From contig PWKX01000076.1 of assembly GCA_003559585.1 (NCBI GenBank), positions 1 to 13,130 of the forward strand: a stretch of DNA of 13,130 nucleotides, read 5' to 3'. This document shows positions 6,909-13,130 of this stretch, piece by piece. A program made the position numbers and the translations under genes. Source of the DNA: Mollicutes bacterium (lineage in GTDB: Bacteria > Bacillota_I > Bacilli_A > Izemoplasmatales > Izemoplasmataceae). Every line of letters starts with the position of its first letter. The stretch's first letter is position 1. The notes under the pieces are model-generated. The model did no database searches. It was not told where the DNA came from and worked only from the letters and a program-made list of their open reading frames with translations.

Positions 6909-6915
6909 ATACACA

Positions 6916-7722
6916 TTATTTTGATTTTAGTAATGATAAAATCTCTTCAACCATCCCATCACCATGGTCTTTTGATAAGGTATGGTGTTTTTCCTTTAGT
7001 TTATCATTACCACCAGCTGGGACTAAAGCAATGTCTGCCAATTCAAGCATCTCTTTATCATTCATTTGATCACCCACACAAACCAAGGTTTTATCGTTTA
7101 AATCAAATTGTTCAAGCAAAGTTTTAAGGGCACTGGCTTTTGTCACGCCCTTAACCGAAAACTCAATGATGTGTGGTAAAACTTTTTGAACTTCAGTGTT
7201 TGTTTGAGCGGGCAATGATTCTATCTTTTTTTCAATCTCATCAGCCACATCAAGCTCAAAAACCAAAGCTGCCTTTAACACCTCTAAAGATTGTAAATCT
7301 TCAAAATTAATACTTCCCCATTTAAAACCGAAATTACTGTTAAAAGCGCGTTCATCCTTAACACGAAGCACACGGTCTTCATCCACTACAAGCAAACCAC
7401 ATTTTGGCTGTGTTTGATAAAGTTTATATAAACCAGTTAAAAACGATCGGCTCAACCGTTGTTCAGTCAAATGTTCGTGTGTCTTGTGATGAACCACCAA
7501 GCCACCATTCATGAGGGTCATTGGGAAATTGACCTTTAAATCAGCTAAAGGCCTTAATGTATTGGCTTTGTTTCTAGCGGTAGCCACAGAAAATATACCC
7601 CCACTATCCATAAATGTTTTTAACCATGCTTTATCCTGATTTGATACATAAGCATCATCGCCCACATCGGTGAGTAAGGTGCCATCTAAATCCATAATCA
7701 ATATCACATCTTCATATTTCAA
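6916..7722 (-). CDS. HAD-superfamily Cof/IIB-type phosphatase
   Basis: This protein of about 268 residues has all four HAD motifs: motif I DLDGTLL near the N-terminus (nucleophile Asp11, acid Asp13), motif II Thr48 in VATAR, motif III Lys195 in VKGVTKASAL, and motif IV GDQMND (217-222). The length and a cap inserted between motifs II and III (~75-190) place it in the IIB (Cof-like) group. These are cytoplasmic Mg-dependent phosphatases acting on sugar phosphates, nucleotides or cofactors such as FMN and PLP; the substrate cannot be assigned. The start is uncertain. AAAGG (7736-7732) is eight bases from TTG 7722, which I prefer; ATG 7728 is only two bases away and GTG 7731 overlaps the site. 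Alternative starts add two or three residues. It has its own promoter, divergent from the trpB leader. Confidence 0.87.
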   Translation of the reverse strand: MKYEDVILIMDLDGTLLTDVGDDAYVSNQDKAWLKTFMDSGGIFSVATARNKANTLRPLADLKVNFPMTLMNGGLVVHHKTHEHLTEQRLSRSFLTGLYKLYQTQPKCGLLVVDEDRVLRVKDERAFNSNFGFKWGSINFEDLQSLEVLKAALVFELDVADEIEKKIESLPAQTNTEVQKVLPHIIEFSVKGVTKASALKTLLEQFDLNDKTLVCVGDQMNDKEMLELADIALVPAGGNDKLKEKHHTLSKDHGDGMVEEILSLLKSK

Positions 7723-7753
7723 AGTCATCACCTTTTTCTAATCACTACCACCT

Positions 7754-7782
7754 ATTATACATATAGCTTCGTAAAACAGCAA
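7754..7782 (-). promoter_or_regulatory. Promoter of the HAD phosphatase gene
   Basis: On the minus strand, TTGCTG (7782-7777) and TATAAT (7759-7754) are 17 bases apart. The -10 is perfect and the -35 half matches. The divergent T-box promoter begins about 60 bases away. Confidence 0.65.
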
Positions 7783-7843
7783 AATTTTAAGTTGTTATTA
7801 AGTATAGATATTATTCATGAAAACCTTATCATATGATTTTACA

Positions 7844-7872
7844 TTGACAAAAAAAGTCAACCCGCTTAGACT
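7844..7872 (+). promoter_or_regulatory. Promoter of the trpB T-box transcript
   Basis: TTGACA (7844-7849), a 17-base spacer and TAGACT (7867-7872; four of six matches to TATAAT). Transcription would start near 7879, just ahead of the T-box stem I. Confidence 0.75.
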
Positions 7873-7879
7873 GTATTTA

Positions 7880-8130
7880 AATCGTTGAATGGAATGAGTA
7901 AGTCCATTAAACACGTTAAGAGAGTCATGGGTTGGTGAGACATGATCGTGTTGAAGAGACTGAATGGGTCCATGAGAGGGTGCTTGAATGCAGTAGGGCA
8001 TCACGGTTGCCACCGTTATATGGCTAAGGTATGATTGTACCTGAACTGAGCGCTTTTTAAGCGAAATCTGAGGTGGCACCGCGACTGTAAAGTTCGTCCT
8101 CTACACAATTTTTGTGTAGGGGATTTTTTT
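7880..8130 (+). promoter_or_regulatory. Tryptophan T-box riboswitch leader of trpB
   Basis: A complete T-box can be drawn. In stem I, ATGGA (7889-7893) pairs with TCCAT (7969-7973) at the base; AGTC (7900-7903) with GACT (7958-7961) above the specifier loop; AACACG (7910-7915) with CGTGTT (7947-7952); and GTCATG with CATGAT (7924-7929, 7941-7946) at the top. The loop has the usual AGTA on one side and GAA before the specifier on the other; the specifier triplet is TGG (7965-7967), the Trp codon. Smaller hairpins lie at 8003-8016 and 8051-8063. The T-box core GGTGGCACCGCG (8072-8083) contains TGGC, which matches the GCCA end of a tRNA with discriminator G, as in bacterial tRNA-Trp. The terminator follows at 8097-8130. 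Uncharged tRNA-Trp would stabilise the antiterminator (GAGG pairing with CCTC at 8098-8101) and switch trpB on. Confidence 0.95.
8097..8130 (+). terminator. T-box regulated terminator
   Basis: TCCTCTACACAA (8097-8108) pairs with TTGTGTAGGGGA (8112-8123): twelve pairs with one G-T wobble, three-base loop, then seven T's. The left arm is shared with the antiterminator, so the two structures exclude each other. Confidence 0.95.
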
Positions 8131-8180
8131 ATACCCTCACTCAGAATGGTCAATCCTAAAAATTTTAAGGAGTGATTTTC

Positions 8181-9359
8181 ATGAAGAAAGAATTTGGTGT
8201 GTATGGTGGTCAAGAAGTCCCACCAGTTGTGATCCAAGCATTAAACGAGTTGGAAATGGCGTTTAATGAAGCAAAAAATGATCCAGCATTTGAACAAACA
8301 TTTAGATACTACCTAAAGCAATATGTCGGCCGAGAAAATCCGCTTTATTTTGCTAAAAACTTATCTGAACGTTTAGGTGGTGCAAATATTTATTTGAAAC
8401 GAGAAGATTTAAACCACACAGGTGCACACAAAATCAACAACACCATCGGTCAGATTATACTGGCTAAACGTATGGGTAAAAAGAAAATAATCGCTGAAAC
8501 CGGCGCTGGTCAACATGGTGTTGCCACCGCCACTGCCGCGGCATTATTTGGCATGGAATGTGAAATATTCCAAGGCGCAACCGACATGGAAAGACAAAAA
8601 CTTAATGTTCACAGAATGAAACTATTGGGTGCAAAAGTAACCCCTGTTTACCAAAACACAGCTACGCTATCAGATGCGGTTGATGTGGCCATTAATCACT
8701 GGGTTGAAAACATTGAAGACACTTTTTACTTATTAGGCAGTGCTGTCGGTCCACATCCGTTTCCAACCATTGTACGTTATTTTCAACGTGTGATTGGTGA
8801 GGAAACCAAGGCACAAATTTTAGCACAAACCTCAAGACTCCCCGATATCATCATGGCTTGTGTGGGGGGTGGGTCAAATGCAATTGGGATCTTCCAAAGC
8901 TTCTTAGAAGACGACCATGTTAAATTGGTTGGGGTTGAAGCTGCCGGTAAAGGTTTAGACACCAAAGAACACGCCGCAACCTTAACCTTAGGCAAACCCG
9001 GTGTGATTCACGGCATGCATACCAAAGTCGTGATGGATGATAACGGAAAAATCAGCCCCGTTTACAGCATATCAGCAGGGTTAGATTATCCAGGCATCGG
9101 CCCTGAACATGCACATCTTCAAGATACAGGCCGTGTACAGTATGTCTCAGCTACTGACACAGAAGCGATGGATGCACTCAAGATGCTTTCAAGAACTGAA
9201 GGCATCATTCCAGCCATTGAATCGGCTCATGCCATCGCTGAGGTCATCAAACAAGCGCCCTTATTGCCTAAAGACCAAAACATCGTCGTCAATTTATCTG
9301 GTCGAGGTGATAAAGACGTTGAATCGATTATGGCTTATGATGAACTGTTAAAAACATAA
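8181..9359 (+). CDS. trpB: Tryptophan synthase beta chain (TrpB1 type), stand-alone
   Basis: This 392-residue protein makes tryptophan from indole and serine using PLP in the cytoplasm. The signature is complete: YLKREDLNHTGAHKINN with the PLP lysine at K84, AETGAGQHG with the catalytic acid at E106, the phosphate-binding GGGSNAIG, GLDYPGIGPEHAHL, EGIIPAIESAHA and the C-terminal LSGRGDKD. Length and motifs fit TrpB1, the form that normally works in a complex with TrpA, not the longer TrpB2. ATG 8181 follows AAGGAG (8167-8172) by eight bases; the in-frame GTG at 8172 lies within that site. No trpA or other trp gene is adjacent: an unrelated ABC gene follows with its own promoter, and upstream is the T-box. 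The cell may salvage indole, or trpA may lie elsewhere. Expression is governed by uncharged tRNA-Trp through the leader. Confidence 0.97.
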   Translation: MKKEFGVYGGQEVPPVVIQALNELEMAFNEAKNDPAFEQTFRYYLKQYVGRENPLYFAKNLSERLGGANIYLKREDLNHTGAHKINNTIGQIILAKRMGKKKIIAETGAGQHGVATATAAALFGMECEIFQGATDMERQKLNVHRMKLLGAKVTPVYQNTATLSDAVDVAINHWVENIEDTFYLLGSAVGPHPFPTIVRYFQRVIGEETKAQILAQTSRLPDIIMACVGGGSNAIGIFQSFLEDDHVKLVGVEAAGKGLDTKEHAATLTLGKPGVIHGMHTKVVMDDNGKISPVYSISAGLDYPGIGPEHAHLQDTGRVQYVSATDTEAMDALKMLSRTEGIIPAIESAHAIAEVIKQAPLLPKDQNIVVNLSGRGDKDVESIMAYDELLKT

Positions 9360-9394
9360 CATGTCACACCCCCTTCACATAAGGTGCTAATTTA

Positions 9395-9423
9395 TTGTTG
9401 TTCTTACCCACAAATGATACAAT
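9395..9423 (+). promoter_or_regulatory. Probable promoter of the ABC transporter gene
   Basis: TTGTTG (9395-9400), 17-base spacer, TACAAT (9418-9423). It lies 36 bases after the trpB stop. No clear terminator follows trpB, so read-through from the T-box transcript is possible. Confidence 0.55.
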
Positions 9424-9479
9424 ATAACAACACATATAACACACCATCTATTGGTTTGTTCATGAATGGGGATGAAAGC

Positions 9480-11780
9480 ATGTTAGAACTAAAAAACGTG
9501 ACGAAAAAGTATGAAATTGGAACCTTTAAACAAACAGCCTTAGACGGCATTAACCTTAATTTTCGCAATCAAGAATTTGTGGCAGTTATCGGCCCCTCAG
9601 GGTCCGGTAAAACAACCCTTTTAAACATGATTGGTGGCCTTGATCGTTATGATGATGGCGATCTGAAAATCGATGGAAAATCAACAAACGCATTTACCAA
9701 CCATGATTGGGATAGTTACCGAAACCATGCCATCGGATTTGTCTTTCAAAGCTACAACTTAATCATGCACATGTCTGTGTTAGCCAACGTTGAACTTGGT
9801 ATGACATTAAGCGGGGTTAGCTCAAAAGACAGAAAAGATCGCGCCATCCATGTCTTAGATCGAGTGGGTCTTAAAGATCACATCCATAAAAAACCAAATC
9901 AACTCTCTGGTGGTCAAATGCAACGGGTGGCAATCGCTAGAGCCCTTGTCAATAATCCTGATATCATTTTAGCCGATGAACCGACCGGGGCTATTGATAG
10001 TGAAACCAGCAAACAAATCATGCACTTAATTCAAGACATCGCTAAAGACAAACTTGTGATCATGGTTACCCACGATCAAAGCATCGCTAAAAAATACGCC
10101 TCACGGATTGTCGATTTAAAAGATGGTAAGGTAACTGGTGATACACTTCCTTACCAAGTTGATGCTAAAAACAACGGTAAATTAAACTTTAAGAAAACCT
10201 CAATGGCATTCATTCAAGCGCTTAAATTATCACTTAGTAATTTAAGAACCAAAAAGTTTAGAACCGCCATCACAGCATTTGCCGGTAGCATTGGTATTAT
10301 TGGTGTGGCTTTAATTTTAAGTTTAGCCAACGGTTTAAATAATGAAATCGACACCTTAGAACGAAGCACACTGGCTGAATTTCCAATTCAAATCGATGCG
10401 GTAGCCTTTAATGTTGATGTCTTTAGAGAACAAGGAGGCGGCCCACCAGCTAGAGTTGAAGGTGACATATATGAAGCCTTTCCCGATGATGCCTTGATTT
10501 ACCCCTATCAAGTGCCACCATTTCAAGCCGAACACCGTAACGATCTATCTGAATCTTATCTAAATCATCTAGACGGATTAGATGATGATACTTACCATGA
10601 AATGACCTTTCGTTACGCTGTCAACATGCATCTGTATCATGAACTATCAAGCGGTTCTATCGAGCGGTTAAACACATCTAGAGTTAACTTCTCACCCGGC
10701 TTATCTGATGCACAGTTCTATCAAGATAATTACGACACCTTAGCCGGCCAAGCCCCCGAAAACGAAAATGAACTACTGCTTGTGGTTGATGAGTATAACC
10801 GCTTAAACGCAAGTATTGTCAATGCTTTTGGTTTAAGCACACAAGTTGACGCCTATGATTTTGATCAATTTATTGGTAAATCGTTTGAACTGATCATGTT
10901 AGATGATCGTTATACGTACAACGAAGACACTGAACGCTTTATTCCCATTAATGATGGGGATGTGTTAATGACACAACCAAACAACAAAACCTTAACAATC
11001 ACAGGCATCGCCAGAATAAAAGAAGATGCCATTGGCACCTTCTTAACCCCGGGTTTAAAATTTTTCCCTACACTCATTGATACAGTTTTAACCGACGCCT
11101 CTGAAAGCGACATCGGCCAAGCACAACGCGATGCCGATATCGATGTGGTTAGTGGCACACCGATTGACCCCCAAGTAAAAGCACAACAACTAAGAAACTG
11201 GGGCGTTGATGCCACACCTTCTCAAATACTCATCTATCCCGTTAACTATGATGCCAAAGTTGCCATCACATCTTATTTAGACACCTACAACGAAAATCTT
11301 GATGAGGATGATCGGGTCATTTACACCGATTTAGCAGGCATTATCACAGAGTTAACCAGTGATGTCATTGATGGCATATCGTATGTACTCATCGCCTTTT
11401 CATCCATTTCTCTGATTGTCTCAACGGTTATGATTGGCATCATCACTTATATATCTGTACTAGAAAGAACCAAAGAAATCGGCGTTTTAAGAAGTTTGGG
11501 CGCAAGAAAGAAAGATATTTCACGTGTTTTTAACGCCGAAACGACCATCATTGGCTTTTTAGCTGGTAGTAGTGGCGTGTTTATTGCCTTTATCTTAACC
11601 TTCCCAATCAACGCCATTATTAAACGATTGGTTAACGATGTTGGTAATCTTGCTATAATGCCACTATCAGCCGTTTTTGGTCTAATTGTTTTAAGCATCA
11701 TTTTGACTTATCTTGCTGGCTTAATACCCGCCCGTATGGCTTCAAATAAAAACCCAGTCGACGCCTTAAGAGTCGAATAA
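9480..11780 (+). CDS. MacB-like ABC transporter, ATPase fused to FtsX-type permease
   Basis: This 766-residue protein joins an ATPase and a permease. The ATPase (~1-225) has Walker A GPSGSGKTT (38-46), Q-loop Gln90, signature LSGGQ (142-146), Walker B ILADEP (163-168) and switch His198. A first membrane segment (~262-288) leads to a large, acidic extracytoplasmic domain (~289-630). The FtsX-type core follows: three membrane segments (~633-658, 688-712, 728-750) with LERTKEIGVLRSLGARKKDI between the first two. This is the MacB/LolCDE-type mechanotransmission plan, which usually moves lipoproteins, peptides or antibiotics or signals across the membrane; it does not import solutes. No partner membrane-fusion protein is adjacent, as is common in monoderm cells. 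I chose ATG 9480 because GGGG (9468-9471) is eight bases upstream and the ATPase fold begins right there; earlier in-frame ATGs (9462, 9414) add unconserved residues. The substrate is unknown. Confidence 0.9.
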   Translation: MLELKNVTKKYEIGTFKQTALDGINLNFRNQEFVAVIGPSGSGKTTLLNMIGGLDRYDDGDLKIDGKSTNAFTNHDWDSYRNHAIGFVFQSYNLIMHMSVLANVELGMTLSGVSSKDRKDRAIHVLDRVGLKDHIHKKPNQLSGGQMQRVAIARALVNNPDIILADEPTGAIDSETSKQIMHLIQDIAKDKLVIMVTHDQSIAKKYASRIVDLKDGKVTGDTLPYQVDAKNNGKLNFKKTSMAFIQALKLSLSNLRTKKFRTAITAFAGSIGIIGVALILSLANGLNNEIDTLERSTLAEFPIQIDAVAFNVDVFREQGGGPPARVEGDIYEAFPDDALIYPYQVPPFQAEHRNDLSESYLNHLDGLDDDTYHEMTFRYAVNMHLYHELSSGSIERLNTSRVNFSPGLSDAQFYQDNYDTLAGQAPENENELLLVVDEYNRLNASIVNAFGLSTQVDAYDFDQFIGKSFELIMLDDRYTYNEDTERFIPINDGDVLMTQPNNKTLTITGIARIKEDAIGTFLTPGLKFFPTLIDTVLTDASESDIGQAQRDADIDVVSGTPIDPQVKAQQLRNWGVDATPSQILIYPVNYDAKVAITSYLDTYNENLDEDDRVIYTDLAGIITELTSDVIDGISYVLIAFSSISLIVSTVMIGIITYISVLERTKEIGVLRSLGARKKDISRVFNAETTIIGFLAGSSGVFIAFILTFPINAIIKRLVNDVGNLAIMPLSAVFGLIVLSIILTYLAGLIPARMASNKNPVDALRVE

Positions 11781-11781
11781 A

Positions 11782-11819
11782 AAAATGACCAATCATTGTA
11801 ACAAATGATTGGTCATTTT
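11782..11819. terminator. Bidirectional terminator between the ABC and lipoprotein genes
   Basis: A perfect 16 bp stem (11782-11797 with 11804-11819) with a six-base loop. The minus-strand side is followed by seven T's; the plus-strand side ends in TTTT. It abuts both stop codons. Confidence 0.93.
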
Positions 11820-11820
11820 A

Positions 11821-13053
11821 CTATTCAGATTGACTCGGCCACGCATCCTTTAAAGATGGCGGTATAAGAACCCGGTCAATCATGTGCATGGTTCCAAACA
11901 TCACAAGACTCTCAGAACTCGTAATGCTAGCGCCTTGAATTTGTAAGGCGTCTTCTACAATCGATACACTTAAGGTCTCACCTTGCACTGTCGTTAGGTC
12001 TAATGGCGCTTGTTCATAAAGTTCACTAGCCAAGTAATCGTCTAAGACAACATGATATAACAATACATCTATAAACGTTTCGCTTGCAAGTAATGTCTCT
12101 AATGAAAGATCCATTTGATCAGCAAGTGTTCGTAAGGCTTCTTCACTCGGTGCAAAAATAGTCAATCCAATATCAGTAAAATCTCCTGAACCAAAATTAG
12201 GCAACAAATCCAAAGGAATATCCCCTGACAAAATCAGCTCAAACAACAACGCTTGCAAATCATCAAACAAAAACTCAGAGCCAATTTCACTCAACATCGC
12301 ACTCGGCAACAACACCGCATCGATTTCATGTATCATTCCTTGACTTGTTGTTAACTCATAGCCAGTCATAGAAACCATGCCATTCAATCTTAAATAAGGA
12401 TCCGCTTGATCAAACTGAATCGACTCTCCTTGTAAGGTTGGTAAACTCATCGGAGCAAACCCCTCTAAAGCACTTTGTGTATGTTGACGCTCAGCAATCA
12501 CGTGGTATTGTAAGAAATCATCGATCCAAGGTGCATCATAAAGCGCTGATTTAGTTAAACCCAAGGTATCAAGGATGGCATCAAAGGCATCATCATTTGG
12601 GGCAAATAATGTTAATGATGGCATCTCGTTTAAAGCATCATCAAACCCTGTTGATTCTAAAAGAGAAATCAACGTATTAAACCGACCACTCGCGTATAAG
12701 GTTGTCATGATATCCTCAGCTAAAACATGAACCTCAAGGCCAACACTTAACTCTTGTCGGTTGGTGATATCACCACTGGTAATCAAATCACCTGTTAAGG
12801 TAACTGTACCAACTTGATTTGGCACATACCGACCTCTTGCTCTATCCCAAGCCACAGGTATGCTTACTTGAGAACCATCACTTAAGGTGACATCAATGTT
12901 TTCAGGTAAGCCTAGGTCATCAAAGCTTGTAAATTGCGGCACACTGATTGCTTCTAGCTCATGAACACGTTCAATGTTTGATGTATCTTCCCCGCAGGCC
13001 ACCAGTAACAAACCCAGCAAAACAAGCATCCCAGCACTGATTATTTTTTTCAT
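11821..13053 (-). CDS. Surface lipoprotein with Ig-like and two fasciclin (FAS1) domains
   Basis: This 410-residue protein begins with a lipoprotein signal: MKK, a hydrophobic run and lipobox LVAC with Cys20, so it should be lipid-anchored on the outer face of the membrane. After a short linker comes a bacterial Ig-like module (~30-110: VTLSDGSQVSIPVAWD, YVPNQVGTVTLTGDL). Two FAS1 domains follow (~115-250 and ~257-399). Each has the conserved (L/I)T(L/I)FAP(N/S)(D/E) strand, a YHV segment, and a closing GMIHEID or GTMHMID motif before a hydrophobic strand. FAS1 domains mediate adhesion or matrix binding. ATG 13053 is chosen because AAGG (13065-13062) is eight bases upstream; an in-frame GTG at 13062 overlaps that site. 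The mature protein is acidic. It is a single-gene unit with its own promoter. The domain calls are confident; the ligand is unknown. Confidence 0.9.
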   Translation of the reverse strand: MKKIISAGMLVLLGLLLVACGEDTSNIERVHELEAISVPQFTSFDDLGLPENIDVTLSDGSQVSIPVAWDRARGRYVPNQVGTVTLTGDLITSGDITNRQELSVGLEVHVLAEDIMTTLYASGRFNTLISLLESTGFDDALNEMPSLTLFAPNDDAFDAILDTLGLTKSALYDAPWIDDFLQYHVIAERQHTQSALEGFAPMSLPTLQGESIQFDQADPYLRLNGMVSMTGYELTTSQGMIHEIDAVLLPSAMLSEIGSEFLFDDLQALLFELILSGDIPLDLLPNFGSGDFTDIGLTIFAPSEEALRTLADQMDLSLETLLASETFIDVLLYHVVLDDYLASELYEQAPLDLTTVQGETLSVSIVEDALQIQGASITSSESLVMFGTMHMIDRVLIPPSLKDAWPSQSE

Positions 13054-13080
13054 AAACATCACCTTCTTTTTAATGATTTT

Positions 13081-13089
13081 ATTATATCA
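13081..13089 (-). promoter_or_regulatory. Extended -10 promoter of the lipoprotein gene
   Basis: On the minus strand TGA precedes TATAAT (13086-13081). No good -35 is visible. The remaining bases to 13130 show no supported gene; short open frames there could be the end of a neighbouring gene but cannot be judged. Confidence 0.55.
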
Positions 13090-13130
13090 TGTTCAAAGCC
13101 AAATAACGAACAAAGGGACTTGCATTGAGC

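Noticed and set aside
7798..8237. Minus-strand open frames opposite the trpB leader
   Set aside because: They are antisense to the T-box RNA, whose structure fully explains the sequence conservation there; no ribosome sites.
9360..9394. Possible terminator after trpB (CCCTT...AAGG)
   Set aside because: The stem is only four or five pairs and no U-tract follows.
10910..11701. Minus-strand open frames inside the ABC transporter gene
   Set aside because: Shadows of a well-supported coding frame on the other strand.
13087..13130. Possible C-terminal end of another minus-strand gene at the right edge
   Set aside because: All three minus frames stay open for a while in this short stretch, so no frame can be preferred.
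1..13130. CRISPR, insertion sequence, phage, toxin-antitoxin or defence system
   Set aside because: No spaced direct repeats, transposase or integrase motifs, or paired small toxin/antitoxin genes were seen on either strand.

Overview
The window is AT-rich bacterial chromosome with compact gene spacing, AAGGAG-type ribosome binding sites, a T-box leader and U-tract hairpin terminators. These point to the Firmicutes/Mollicutes side of the tree. All tryptophans in the intact genes are TGG and every gene stops with TAA or TAG, so UGA is not read as Trp here. An Acholeplasma/Izemoplasma-like mollicute or another low-GC Firmicute fits best; this is an inference, because no rRNA or other marker gene is present. 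I see no mobile elements, CRISPR arrays, tRNA or rRNA genes. The content is housekeeping and accessory metabolism, not a defence island.

Layout. At 1-446 (minus) is the N-terminal part of a DEAD-box RNA helicase that runs off the left edge; its leader carries a terminator-like hairpin. Divergent from it, 685-3091 (plus) is a two-gene operon: an MFS exporter and an overlapping ArsR-type regulator. Its consensus promoter is flanked and overlapped by two matching inverted repeats that look like the regulator's operators. A membrane-anchored alpha/beta hydrolase (3190-4128, plus) converges on a minus-strand pair: a DUF1295 membrane protein (5484-6344) followed by an AI-2E-family transporter (4263-5453). 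A small DUF2188 protein (6505-6867, plus) converges on a HAD-IIB phosphatase (6916-7722, minus).

The 458-base gap at 7723-8180 holds the phosphatase promoter and a complete tryptophan-specific T-box riboswitch (UGG specifier, UGGC acceptor-binding bulge, terminator). The T-box controls a solitary trpB (8181-9359) that has no other trp gene beside it. A MacB-like fused ABC transporter (9480-11780, plus) then converges on a lipoprotein with an Ig-like domain and two fasciclin domains (11821-13053, minus).

The most informative items are the regulatory DNA: the T-box on an orphan trpB, the twin operators on the efflux operon, the helicase leader hairpin, and three convergent gene pairs that each share one bidirectional terminator. 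I found no clear evidence of a wholly new system. The efflux operon, with its large-domain ArsR regulator of unknown ligand, is the best candidate for undescribed specificity.
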